This document shows, in pieces, positions 22,395-31,292 of a stretch of 64,000 nt of DNA. Position 1 is the first letter of the stretch. Every line of letters starts with the position of its first letter. Source of the DNA: Trichormus sp. M33_DOE_039 (GTDB lineage: Bacteria; Cyanobacteriota; Cyanobacteriia; Cyanobacteriales; Nostocaceae); contig DVDT01000112.1 of assembly GCA_015296085.1 (NCBI GenBank), forward strand, positions 1 to 64,000, read 5' to 3'. The position numbers and the translations under genes were made by a program. A model generated the notes under the pieces. It saw only the letters and a program-made list of their open reading frames with translations. It was not told where the DNA came from and made no database searches.

Positions 22395-22844
22395 CTAGTC
22401 TGGTGTTCTTTCTAAGTATCTATTTCTGCGACTTTCAGCCTCTGCTATTTCTCTAATATTTTCCATTACTCCAGGTAAGACTTGTTTAAATTTATTACCT
22501 AATAGCCAACCAAATAAAAATGCCAATAAGCCTTTAAATGATACTTCATGGGTAAAGTATACATTCCCTTCTTCAATCGTCAGGTAACGACGAACATTTA
22601 AATGGCACAATGGCAGTTGAACTGTGAATGTATAACTCTTTCCGGGAGTAAATTGGGTAATGGTAAATTTAGAAGTTGTCCCTGTTTTGGGAACTAACTT
22701 ACCTGTTGCACCCAACTTAAAAGGACTCTCAAGATATGAATCATGGAGTTCAGTATCCCATACTGACCAACTATTAACATCAGTCCAAATTTCCCAGATT
22801 TTTTCAGGGGTGGCGGAGGTTTCGAGGGTGTTGCTGAACTTCAT
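22395..22844 (-). CDS. SRPBCC (START-like) ligand-binding family protein
   Basis: A 149-aa protein starting MKFSNTLETSATPEKIWEIWTDVNSWSVWDTEL, the characteristic opening of the SRPBCC/polyketide cyclase fold (beta strand, helix, then a W-x-x-W segment), with the long C-terminal helix (LPGVMENIREIAEAESRRN). The fold makes a deep hydrophobic cavity and is used for lipid binding, cyclisation or hydrolysis. It is 49 bp downstream of the YdhR-like gene on the same strand, so the two are probably co-transcribed and controlled by the divergent TetR gene. Proximity to the polyketide cluster is suggestive, but the genes run in the opposite direction beyond a terminator. Confidence 0.75.
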   Translation of the reverse strand: MKFSNTLETSATPEKIWEIWTDVNSWSVWDTELHDSYLESPFKLGATGKLVPKTGTTSKFTITQFTPGKSYTFTVQLPLCHLNVRRYLTIEEGNVYFTHEVSFKGLLAFLFGWLLGNKFKQVLPGVMENIREIAEAESRRNRYLERTPD

Positions 22845-22893
22845 AGTTTGACTCTCTTATTGCATACATTATAAATCAAAAGTCGATGACTTT

Positions 22894-23334
22894 TTAGTTG
22901 TTGAAAATAGGGCCTCTTGTAATTTTTGTGGCATCTTCAAGAATACTGAACTTTTTGACCACAATATTACTAATCATCGGGTTATTTCCCATACCCACAA
23001 AGAAAACATTTTCGAGGTAGTTATTCATAGCATTTTCATTTTCAAATAGATAGAAACCACTAGCCTCTTTTTTGCTTTCATCAATTGACCAAATTTTCCA
23101 ACGTAATCCTGATGCTCTAGCAACGCGGGGTGCAACATTCTTCATCTGTTTTCTAAATTCAGATGTAGAACCGTTGTATCTGAAATTAATCTGAAGAATG
23201 CGATTGGCAGTTGATTGATTTGTTTGACCTTGAGCCAAAATATTTTGCGAAGTAACGCTAGTCGAACCAGCAAAAAATCCTGCTATCCCAACTGTACCAA
23301 CGAGCAAAATTGAGCGAAACAATTTCTCTAGCAT
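22894..23334 (-). CDS. Exported YdhR-like dimeric alpha/beta barrel protein
   Basis: ATG at 23334 with AAGG about 8 bp upstream is preferred over an upstream TTG at 23364. A signal peptide (LEKLFRSILLVGTVGIAGFFAGST, cleavage likely after the Ala-rich end) precedes a domain with LQINFRYNGSTSEFRKQM, LRWKIWSIDESKKEASGFYLFENENAMNNYL. That pattern matches the YdhR family of small putative monooxygenases, which are normally cytoplasmic; export is unusual. Likely the first gene of a two-gene unit with the SRPBCC gene and divergent from the TetR regulator. The enzymatic role is uncertain. Confidence 0.7.
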   Translation of the reverse strand: MLEKLFRSILLVGTVGIAGFFAGSTSVTSQNILAQGQTNQSTANRILQINFRYNGSTSEFRKQMKNVAPRVARASGLRWKIWSIDESKKEASGFYLFENENAMNNYLENVFFVGMGNNPMISNIVVKKFSILEDATKITRGPIFNN

Positions 23335-23405
23335 ATTTTTTGCCTTTTGATTAAGATTTGGCAATCTTTCAGAGACGAAGGACTCAGTTGTTGTGAGAAC
23401 GTATT

Positions 23406-23451
23406 ATATTGACAATGCCAATATGACATTAAATATTTACACTGTCAATAT
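23406..23451. promoter_or_regulatory. Inverted repeat between divergent genes, candidate TetR operator
   Basis: ATATTGACA (23406-23414) and TGTCAATAT (23443-23451) are perfect inverse complements, 28 bp apart. A semi-palindromic AATG...CATT core lies between them at 23415-23431. The right arm overlaps the preferred TetR start codon, a typical autoregulatory arrangement. Confidence 0.6.
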
Positions 23452-24064
23452 GATCAAATCTAAAGATAAGTACCATCATGGTAATTTACGTAACACTTTA
23501 ATTGAAATTGCTACAGAACTTTTAGCAGAGGACGGCGCACATTCTCTGAGTTTGCGGAAGATTGCTCAAAAGGCAGGAGTCAGTCATAATGCACCATATA
23601 TGCACTTTACAGATAAAGAAGCGGTGCTAGCTGCGATCGCAGAAGCAGGTTTTCGGTTGCTATCTGTAGAAGTGGAAACAGCGATTAACCAAGTTAAAAA
23701 AGATACTGAAAAACAATTGATTGCTGCTAGCTGTGCATATGTCAATTTTGCATTAGCTCATCCACATCATCTACAAGTGATGTTTCGTCATTACGATGCG
23801 GAAAAATATCCTAATCTGATTCAGATATCTCAAGCATCCCTTGATCAGTTATTGAAAATTGTTGAAGCAGGACAGAAGAACGGTAGCCTAATTGCAGGTA
23901 ATCCCCATGAAATTACCAAGACGATTTGGGCTTTAGTACATGGTGTAGCAGCACTTTCTATTGCTTATGAATCAAAGATGATGCTTTCAGACAAAAATTC
24001 TACAGAAGAAGTAGTAAATACATTTGTCCAACTTCTACTGAATGGGTTAAGTAAGGGTGTGTAG
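23450..24064 (+). CDS. TetR/AcrR family transcriptional regulator
   Basis: Start placed at ATG 23450 because TetR proteins begin a few residues before the HTH (KYHHGNLRNTLIEIATELL). A GTG at 23393 with AAGGA upstream would add 19 residues and cannot be excluded. About 204 aa: N-terminal HTH (LSLRKIAQKAGVSHNAPYMHFTDKEAVLAAIAEAGF), then a helical ligand-binding domain of the TetR_C type (AYVNFALAHPHHLQVMFRHY). It probably represses itself and the divergent YdhR-like/SRPBCC unit through the inverted repeat at 23406-23451. The inducer is unknown. Confidence 0.9.
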   Translation: MIKSKDKYHHGNLRNTLIEIATELLAEDGAHSLSLRKIAQKAGVSHNAPYMHFTDKEAVLAAIAEAGFRLLSVEVETAINQVKKDTEKQLIAASCAYVNFALAHPHHLQVMFRHYDAEKYPNLIQISQASLDQLLKIVEAGQKNGSLIAGNPHEITKTIWALVHGVAALSIAYESKMMLSDKNSTEEVVNTFVQLLLNGLSKGV

Positions 24065-24196
24065 CAGTATGAGAATTTAAAACATTTTATAAGAGAAGTT
24101 TGATAATGAAGGTAGGAAGCAGAAGGAAAGTTTCACGCCAAAGATGAAAGATATTTCTTCCCCTGTACCCCCATTATCACCCACTTATTTGCCCAA

Positions 24197-25396
24197 TTAT
24201 TTCAACAGCAAGTAATATATAGAACCAGTAGTGACTGTAATGCCGGCGCGATCGCCTGCTAAGTCACCATAGCCTAAGAAATAATCAACTCTGCCAGGGC
24301 CTTTAATAGCACTGCCTGTATCTTGATCTAAAACAAAGCGGCTAACTCGGCGATTGACCAATTTCTTACCGCGTTCAGGATAGGGGAATGTGCCATTAAT
24401 TACAGCTAAAGCACCTGGAGGCATGATGGATTTATCTGTAGCCACGGAACGTTCTGGTACTAGCGGGACGCTAATACTACCTGTAGCCGGTTCACCTTTG
24501 GTTTCTTTGAAAAATATGAAGCGTTCCCAACGTGGCAAATAATTATCCATTGATTGGGGATTTTTCTGAAAATAGCGAATAATCCCTGGCATATTCAATT
24601 CTTCTTTAGAAAGTTTGCCATCTTGAAACAGCAATTTACCAATACTCGTCCAAGGGTAATCCGTGCCGCGCACAAATCCGACACTGGTTTGAGTTCCATC
24701 AGTTAGCCGGAGTTTGGCTGAACCTTGGATATGAATCATGTATGCTTGAAAGCGATCGCGTAACCAAAACATTTCTAATCCTTTTAAACGGCTTTTATTC
24801 CCCAGTAAGCCGTCTATCCCTTCTAATTCCACTCGTTTGGGGTGGGGTTGAGACCACTGCTCAAAATCTGCGGGTAGGCGATAAATGGGATATTTGTATT
24901 GTGCTGTGCGGGTGCGACTAGCTTGATAAATCGGTGCATAGTAGGCAGTAAACTTGACATTACCTTGACCATCATCACCCACTGACTTATAAAAAGCGAA
25001 CTCACGCTTGACAGATGCTTGCAGTTGTGCGGGTGATTTCGCTGTAGCTACCAATTGGCGAAACCTTCTTAAACTGCGGCGTACTCGATCGATGGTAATT
25101 TCTTTGATGGGGTAATTATTATAGGTGGCGATCGCTTTGTCTGTGTTTAAATAACTCAAACTATTGTCAATTGATTTGATTAGAGATTGGCGATCGCTTT
25201 TTAAACTGCCATGACCTGAAAACAGTTGCTCATCCCAAGCCAAGCAAGCACGCGCAGGTTTACAGTTTGTGCCAATATCAACCAGTTTTAAAGGTGCTGG
25301 GGGTGCTGTTGGCGATACCTGACTGACAGCAATCGGTAACGGCTGAAAAAGAGTAATTCCCAAACTCAAGGAAAATAAAGCCAGTGTTTTTCTCAT
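24197..25396 (-). CDS. mltA: Lytic murein transglycosylase A
   Basis: A 399-aa protein with an N-terminal signal peptide (LALFSLSLGITLFQPLPIAVSQ). The MltA barrel domain (FTAYYAPIYQASRTRTAQYKYPIYRLP, then MFWLRDRFQAYMIHIQGSAKLRL) is followed by the C-terminal 3D domain with catalytic aspartates (VDYFLGYGDLAGDRAG). It cleaves glycan strands of peptidoglycan in the periplasm to leave anhydromuramyl ends. It is monocistronic, with spacers on both sides. Length and domain order fit the family. Confidence 0.93.
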   Translation of the reverse strand: MRKTLALFSLSLGITLFQPLPIAVSQVSPTAPPAPLKLVDIGTNCKPARACLAWDEQLFSGHGSLKSDRQSLIKSIDNSLSYLNTDKAIATYNNYPIKEITIDRVRRSLRRFRQLVATAKSPAQLQASVKREFAFYKSVGDDGQGNVKFTAYYAPIYQASRTRTAQYKYPIYRLPADFEQWSQPHPKRVELEGIDGLLGNKSRLKGLEMFWLRDRFQAYMIHIQGSAKLRLTDGTQTSVGFVRGTDYPWTSIGKLLFQDGKLSKEELNMPGIIRYFQKNPQSMDNYLPRWERFIFFKETKGEPATGSISVPLVPERSVATDKSIMPPGALAVINGTFPYPERGKKLVNRRVSRFVLDQDTGSAIKGPGRVDYFLGYGDLAGDRAGITVTTGSIYYLLLK

Positions 25397-25607
25397 GTTT
25401 GATGTTATCCCATCTGCACATCTTTGAGATGTTTTTTATCACAGACTAAGACCTTTGCTTCAAACTTTAGTTTCCGTCTCGATATTTAATGGCGAGTTGT
25501 TTAACCAAACCTAAATACTAAGTATTGATGTTTGGGTGTCAAATTCTTTGGGAATGAGCTAATGTAGTCATGTAGATTATTCCTGTAGCACGCTAAGGAG
25601 AAAAAAT

Positions 25608-25685
25608 ATGACTGCGTTTGTTGCTGTCGGGGTTACTTTCACCATTTCTATCCAAACTACACAAAGCACAGTCTTGCAGGAATAA
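25608..25685 (+). CDS. Small ORF (25 aa) with strong ribosome binding site, upstream of rsgA
   Basis: ATG at 25608 is preceded by AAGGAG at 25595-25600 with ideal 7-bp spacing. It encodes a short hydrophobic, Thr/Val-rich peptide (MTAFVAVGVTFTISIQTTQS...) that could cross or sit on the membrane, and stops at TAA 25683-25685. Its stop is 59 bp before the rsgA start. It could be a leader peptide or a small membrane protein. No homologue is recognised; the main support is the Shine-Dalgarno sequence. Confidence 0.45.
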   Translation: MTAFVAVGVTFTISIQTTQSTVLQE

Positions 25686-25744
25686 ATCTCAAGTCCTCTG
25701 TGTAGCTTTGTGTGGCAAAAGCAACACACATCGAGGAAATATCA

Positions 25745-26806
25745 ATGAATTTGACAGATTTAGGCTGGAGTGACTTTTTTGCTCACAGCTTCTTACCCTA
25801 TGGCAAACAAGGATTTAGTATTGCTAGGGTAGCGATCGCTTACAAAAACACCTACATTTTGTATGGTGAACAAGGCGAACTCACAGCAGAAGTGACAGGT
25901 AAATTCAGACATCGGGTGAGTAAACCTGAAGATTTTCCTGCCGTCGGGGATTGGGTTGTGATCCAAACGCGAGAATCAGCAGCGCAAGCAACTATCCATG
26001 AGATTTTACCGAGAAAAAGCAAGTTTTCCCGCAAAACAGTAGGTAGTAAAACCGTAGAACAAATTGTTGCTACTAATGTAGATACAGTATTTCTAGTCTC
26101 AGGCTTAGATGGAGACTTTAACCCCAGACGCATAGAACGTTATCTTATTCTGGCTTGGGAAAGTGGCGCAAATCCCGTGATTGTCTTAAACAAAGCAGAC
26201 TTGTGCAACTGTTTAGATGATTATCTCTTAGAAGTAGAAAAGGTGGCACTTGGTGTCCCAATCATGGTGTTAAGTGCTACTAGTGAGCAAGGATTGGAGG
26301 CTTTACAAGCTTATCTGCAACCAGGAAAAACTGTGGCTTTATTAGGTTCTTCTGGTGTGGGGAAATCTACCATCACCAACCAGCTCAAAGGGGAAACAGT
26401 GCAAGCTGTACAACCAGTCAGGCGGGGTGATGACCGGGGTAAACACACAACCACTCATCGGGAATTAATTTTAATACCGACTGGTGGCTTAATCATCGAT
26501 ACCCCAGGGATGCGGGAAATTCAGATGTGGGGAAGTGAGGAAAGTTTGCAAGGAACTTTTGCAGACATCGAGGCTTTAGCTGAAGAATGTCGCTTCCGCG
26601 ATTGTCAGCATCAACATGAACCAGGTTGTGCGGTGCAGCAAGCATTGCTAGAGGGGAGACTAGACACTTCCCGACTTCTCAGTTACCAAAAATTGCAAAA
26701 AGAACTGAGTTATCTAGTTCGCAAACAAGATCATCAGGCGCAGTTAGCAGAAAAAGAACGTTGGAAAAAAATCCATAAAGCTATGCGACATCACCACAAA
26801 CACTGA
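25745..26806 (+). CDS. rsgA: Ribosome small subunit-dependent GTPase A
   Basis: ATG 25745 is chosen because GAGG (25733-25736) is well spaced; a GTG at 25712 lacks support. About 353 aa: N-terminal OB fold ([29 protein letters not shown]), circularly permuted GTPase with NKAD (G4) before GSSGVGKST (G1) and DTPGM (G3), and the C-terminal zinc site ([17 protein letters not shown]). RsgA proteins act in 30S subunit maturation. The longer linker after the zinc site is Lys/His-rich ([12 protein letters not shown]). A small ORF lies just upstream and may share its transcript. Confidence 0.95.
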   Translation: MNLTDLGWSDFFAHSFLPYGKQGFSIARVAIAYKNTYILYGEQGELTAEVTGKFRHRVSKPEDFPAVGDWVVIQTRESAAQATIHEILPRKSKFSRKTVGSKTVEQIVATNVDTVFLVSGLDGDFNPRRIERYLILAWESGANPVIVLNKADLCNCLDDYLLEVEKVALGVPIMVLSATSEQGLEALQAYLQPGKTVALLGSSGVGKSTITNQLKGETVQAVQPVRRGDDRGKHTTTHRELILIPTGGLIIDTPGMREIQMWGSEESLQGTFADIEALAEECRFRDCQHQHEPGCAVQQALLEGRLDTSRLLSYQKLQKELSYLVRKQDHQAQLAEKERWKKIHKAMRHHHKH

Positions 26807-27224
26807 TCACTCAATCAGACTACAACGCTTTTATCAGGGTGCAAGAGTCAGTATTGCTAAAATCACTGATCCAATATTTGGCGATCGCCTGAATGTATAA
26901 GTAAATTTTTGTAAATTTGGTAAATTATAAAGTATTTAAATTTACCAAATTTATTTTGTTGTGAGACTACAAAAATCAAACAAGATAAACAAATCAAACA
27001 TTTTAAACATTAGAACTATTGTTAAGTTATATTTCCGTTTTTGCGCGGATCTCGGCTGAACTATTTCAGAGTTTCAATAGATAAAAGGTAATTAAAAATA
27101 TTAGTTTTATTAATGTTTTTTCAGCGTGCAGTTCATCCACCGTTAAAAGCATCTAAATAGTCAAGACTTTGCACAACAAGTTGCATAGATCAAATATTCA
27201 CCTTCAAATTCAATAACATTGACC
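26807..27224. other. Intergenic region with a 13-bp perfect hairpin
   Basis: AT-rich 418-bp spacer. AATTTGGTAAATT (26914-26926) pairs perfectly with AATTTACCAAATT (26939-26951) over a 12-nt loop, followed by TATTTTGTT; it may terminate rsgA transcription. The rest (26952-27224) holds the upstream region of the sensor kinase; no clear promoter was recognised. Confidence 0.5.
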
Positions 27225-29900
27225 ATGAGCCAACAATTCCCATCCAGGAAGCAAGAGTCGCCAAATGTGAGTGAAATAGCACAGCGAACCTATCAACAAG
27301 CAGAATCCTACGATGAAAAAAGTCGGTGGATTGGCACAAACCCCGATATGGCTCTGTATACCAGTACAACATATTTGCAGCAGGCAATTGAATATGCTCC
27401 CGTGGCAATGGTCATATTGGATCAACAGATGCGCTATCTGACAGTGAGTCGTCGATGGATAGAAAACTATCAGCTCACCAGTGATATTATTGGGCATTCT
27501 CACTATGAAGTTTTTCCTGACATACCCCCACAATGGAAGCAGATTCATCAAAGATGTCTAGCCGGAGAAAGTTTCCAACGTGATGAAGATCCTTATCCAC
27601 GAACGGATGGAACTTTAGAGTGGGTAAGTTGGATGCTCCGCCCTTGGCATCAAGCAAATGGTGAAATTGGCGGTATCATCATGTGTTGCGAAGATATCAC
27701 CCAGCGTAAGCAAGCAGAAATAGAACAGCAACAAACTGAAGCGGCTTTGCGAGAAAGTAACACACTGTTGCGATCGATTTTAGAAAGTACGCCAGACATC
27801 ATTGTGGTTAAAGATAATGAAGGCCGCCACGTTGCTCTTAATTCCTATTTGGTAAGCTTTTTTGGTAAACCAATGGAGGAGATTATTGGCAAAACCGATT
27901 ATGAATTGTTTCCGCCGGATATGGCTGATAGAATCGTAGCTAAAGATACTCAGATTATTAACACAGGTATTGCCGAAACTTTTGAGGAAGATGTCTCTAA
28001 TTATCGTGATATTTGTGGCACATTTCTGACAACCAAAAGTCCTTGGCGAGATGTTCAAGGTAATATTTTGGGTCTGATTGCCATATCTAGAAATATTAGC
28101 GATCGCAAACAAGCAGAAATAGCATTACAGCATAGTGAAGAACGATTTCGCTCACTAATAGAAGCCACAGCCCAAATTATCTGGAATACTAATGCAGAAG
28201 GTAAATTTGTCACTGCGCAACCACAATGGAGTGCATTTACAGGACAATCCTTCGAGGAAATACAAGAATGGGGTTGGTTAAAAGCTATTCATCACGAAGA
28301 TAGAGCGAACACCGCCAAGTGTTGGTCAAGTGCTGTTACCAATCACACATTGTATGAAATTGAGCATCGCTTACGTCGTGACGATGGCGAATACTGCTAC
28401 ATGAGTGTTAGGGCTGTACCAATTTCAAATCCAGATGGTAGTATCCGGGAATGGATAGGAGTCCATACTGATATTAATGATCGTAAAAAAGCTGAAATCT
28501 TACTGGCTCAAGCCAAAGAAGCAGCAGAAGCAGCCAGTTATGCCAAAAGTGAATTTTTAGCGAACATGAGCCACGAATTACGGACTCCACTTAACGGCAT
28601 TCTGGGCTATGCCCAAATTTTACAGCGTTCCAAACATATTCAAGAAGAAGAGCGATCGCGCATTGATGTCATCTACCAATGCGGTTCTCATTTATTGACC
28701 TTAATTAATGACATCCTCGATTTATCCAAAATCGAAGCGCGGAAAGTCGAACTTTTACCCACAGAGTTTCACTTCCCCGCCTTCCTACAAAGTGTAGCTG
28801 AAATGTGCCGTGTTCGTGCTGAACTCAAAGGCATTCAATTACAGTATCAATTCGCCTCAGAATTACCCATCGGGATTACCGCAGATGAAAAACGCTTACG
28901 GCAAGTATTAATTAATCTACTGAGTAATGCTACTAAATTTACTGATACTGGCAGTGTTAATTTTATCGTTAGCTATGCCGCCGCTGGAAAAATCCGCTTT
29001 GAAGTCCGCGACACTGGTATTGGTATTCCCCAAGAGAAACTGCAAGCTATTTTTCAACCCTTTGAGCAAGCTGGAGACAGTCGCCGACAAGCAGAAGGTA
29101 CTGGTTTGGGGTTAGCAATTAGCCAAAAAATTGTGGAATTTATGGGTAGCAAGATTCACGTACAAAGTGAAGTAGGTGTTGGCAGTATTTTTTGGTTTGA
29201 TGTGGAATTATCCGCAGCTGATGAATGGGTAAAAACTTCTCAAACTGATGATTACGGACAGATTATTGGTATTAAATACCGTCAACCCAAGGTTCTCATA
29301 GTTGATGATAAATGGGCTAATCGCTCAGTGATTGCTAATTTGCTCAGTCCCATTGGCTTTGAAATAGCAGAAGCAGTTAATGGACAAGATGGTTGGGAAA
29401 AGCTCTTAGAATTTCAACCCGATCTCGTTATTACTGATTTACTAATGCCCAAGATGGATGGATTCTTACTCATTCAGCGTATTCGTGAGTCAGAAGAATT
29501 TCAAAACATTATTATCATCGTGTCATCAGCCAGTGTATTTGAAAGCGATCAACACCGCAGTTTAGAAGTAGGAGGAAATGATTTTTTGCCCAAGCCCATA
29601 CAAGCCATAAATCTCTTCCAAAAATTGCGACAACACTTGAACTTAGAGTGGGTGTATGAACAAAAAGAAATTGTCACTCAACCAGAAGCAGAAAATGTGG
29701 AATTAATTGCTCCACCATCAGCAGCGATAGCTACTCTTTATGAATTAGTCATGAAAGGAAACTTTAAAGGCATTATTAAACAGGCAGTCTTAATTGAACA
29801 AATTGATCAACAATACATACCATTTGCCAAACATCTGAGCCAACTAGCCAAGAACTTTCAAGACCAAGAAATATTGAAACTAATTCAACCATACAAATAA
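27225..29900 (+). CDS. Hybrid sensor histidine kinase: PAS-PAS-PAS-HisKA-HATPase-REC
   Basis: ATG 27225 is used (the in-frame TTG six bases upstream is unlikely). 891 aa without membrane segments, so cytoplasmic. Three PAS/PAC units: about 45-165 (AIEYAPVAMVILDQQMRYL), 180-295 (ILESTPDIIVVKDNEGRH) and 305-425 (LIEATAQIIWNTNAEGKF). HisKA with phospho-His in SHELRTPLNG (~449). HATPase with NLLSNATKFT, DTGIGIP and GTGLGLAIS. Receiver with phospho-Asp in VITDLLMPKMDG (~738) and LPKP Lys. A C-terminal extension resembles the four-helix tail seen in many cyanobacterial hybrid kinases. The next kinase starts 5 bp after the stop, so the two probably form one phosphorelay. The signal is unknown. Confidence 0.95.
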   Translation: MSQQFPSRKQESPNVSEIAQRTYQQAESYDEKSRWIGTNPDMALYTSTTYLQQAIEYAPVAMVILDQQMRYLTVSRRWIENYQLTSDIIGHSHYEVFPDIPPQWKQIHQRCLAGESFQRDEDPYPRTDGTLEWVSWMLRPWHQANGEIGGIIMCCEDITQRKQAEIEQQQTEAALRESNTLLRSILESTPDIIVVKDNEGRHVALNSYLVSFFGKPMEEIIGKTDYELFPPDMADRIVAKDTQIINTGIAETFEEDVSNYRDICGTFLTTKSPWRDVQGNILGLIAISRNISDRKQAEIALQHSEERFRSLIEATAQIIWNTNAEGKFVTAQPQWSAFTGQSFEEIQEWGWLKAIHHEDRANTAKCWSSAVTNHTLYEIEHRLRRDDGEYCYMSVRAVPISNPDGSIREWIGVHTDINDRKKAEILLAQAKEAAEAASYAKSEFLANMSHELRTPLNGILGYAQILQRSKHIQEEERSRIDVIYQCGSHLLTLINDILDLSKIEARKVELLPTEFHFPAFLQSVAEMCRVRAELKGIQLQYQFASELPIGITADEKRLRQVLINLLSNATKFTDTGSVNFIVSYAAAGKIRFEVRDTGIGIPQEKLQAIFQPFEQAGDSRRQAEGTGLGLAISQKIVEFMGSKIHVQSEVGVGSIFWFDVELSAADEWVKTSQTDDYGQIIGIKYRQPKVLIVDDKWANRSVIANLLSPIGFEIAEAVNGQDGWEKLLEFQPDLVITDLLMPKMDGFLLIQRIRESEEFQNIIIIVSSASVFESDQHRSLEVGGNDFLPKPIQAINLFQKLRQHLNLEWVYEQKEIVTQPEAENVELIAPPSAAIATLYELVMKGNFKGIIKQAVLIEQIDQQYIPFAKHLSQLAKNFQDQEILKLIQPYK

Positions 29901-29905
29901 ACATT

Positions 29906-31234
29906 ATGAACCTGACTAGCGAAACCACTCCAACTGTTTTGATTGTCGATGATAACCCTGCTAATTTGGGTGTTTTATCTGATGCCCTTGATCAATCAGG
30001 ATTAGAAGTTTGGGTAGCCAAATCTGGCACAGTAGCTTTAGAACGAGTCAAATATGCTTTACCTGATTTAATTTTATTAGATGTGATGATGCCAGAAATG
30101 GACGGATTTGAAACTTGTGAGCAATTAAAGTTAAATCCGGCGACTCAAAATATTCCTATTATTTTCATGACCGCACTTTCCGATACGGATAATAAAGTGC
30201 GAGGGTTTCAAGTTGGTGCTGTGGACTATATCACAAAACCTTTTCAACAAGAGGAGGTATTATCACGAATTAAATTACATTTAAAGATGAATGATTTAGC
30301 TACTCAACTAGAGCAAAAAAATGTTTTATTAGAGCAGAAATTCGCTGAAGTCAGTCAAGCCTATGCTGATTTGCAGCAAATGCAAATCAAGCTAATTCAA
30401 AGTGAAAAAATGTCTAGTTTAGGACAGATGATTGCTGGCATTGCCCATGAAATTAATAATCCTGTAAATTTCATTTATGGTAATCTTGTTCATGCTCATG
30501 AATACGCCCAAGAAGTATTGAATCTTGTGCATCTTTATCAAGAAGAATATCCCGAACCTACAGAACGTATTCAAGCAGCATTAGTTGCAAGCGATATAGA
30601 GTTTATTGAAGATGATTTGTTAAAACTACTAAGCTCAATGAATATTGGTGCTAAACGCATTAGTGAAATTGTTAAATCTACTCGGATTTTTTCTCGTGTA
30701 GATGAAGCCAATATGAAAGAGGTAGATATACATGATGGAATTGATAGTACACTCACTATTCTAAATTACCGCTTAAAAGCTAAACCAGAACATCCAGAAA
30801 TTGAAGTGGTTAAAGATTATAGTGAATTGCCACTTGTTGAATGCTACGCTAGCCAACTCAATCAAGTTTTTATGAATATTCTGGCGAACGCGATTGATGC
30901 GCTAGATGAATACAATCAACAAAGGACATTTGAGGAAATTAAACAGCATCCAAGTCAAATTAAAATTAGCACAAACATGATCAATGATGAGTGGGTTGCC
31001 ATACATATTTCCAATAATGGCCCAGCCATTGAAGAAAAAGTTCAAACTAAATTATTTGACCCATTTTTTACAACTAAACCTGTCGGTAAAGGAACAGGTT
31101 TAGGTTTATCTATCAGCTATCAAATTATCGTGGAAAGACATGGCGGTTGTTTATACTGTAAATCTATTCCTGGACAAGAGACAGTATTTGTGATTGAAAT
31201 ACCTCTACGACAACAAATTAGTAAAGTTGCATAA
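29906..31234 (+). CDS. Response regulator-histidine kinase (REC-coiled coil-HisKA-HATPase)
   Basis: 442 aa. An N-terminal receiver (TVLIVDDNPANLGVLSDAL, phospho-Asp in LILLDVMMPEMDG ~54, Lys in YITKPF ~108) is followed by a coiled coil (~125-165), HisKA with His in GIAHEINNPVNFI (~181) and HATPase (LANAIDAL, GTGLGLSIS). It starts 5 bp after the upstream hybrid kinase gene and is translated with it. It is the kind of REC-HK that can take phosphate from a partner kinase; the output regulator is not in the window. Confidence 0.94.
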   Translation: MNLTSETTPTVLIVDDNPANLGVLSDALDQSGLEVWVAKSGTVALERVKYALPDLILLDVMMPEMDGFETCEQLKLNPATQNIPIIFMTALSDTDNKVRGFQVGAVDYITKPFQQEEVLSRIKLHLKMNDLATQLEQKNVLLEQKFAEVSQAYADLQQMQIKLIQSEKMSSLGQMIAGIAHEINNPVNFIYGNLVHAHEYAQEVLNLVHLYQEEYPEPTERIQAALVASDIEFIEDDLLKLLSSMNIGAKRISEIVKSTRIFSRVDEANMKEVDIHDGIDSTLTILNYRLKAKPEHPEIEVVKDYSELPLVECYASQLNQVFMNILANAIDALDEYNQQRTFEEIKQHPSQIKISTNMINDEWVAIHISNNGPAIEEKVQTKLFDPFFTTKPVGKGTGLGLSISYQIIVERHGGCLYCKSIPGQETVFVIEIPLRQQISKVA

Positions 31235-31292
31235 TTTGCAATTCTCGTCACTGGTGATTTGGCTCTAAAAATTTGCTGGAAAGTTTACTATG

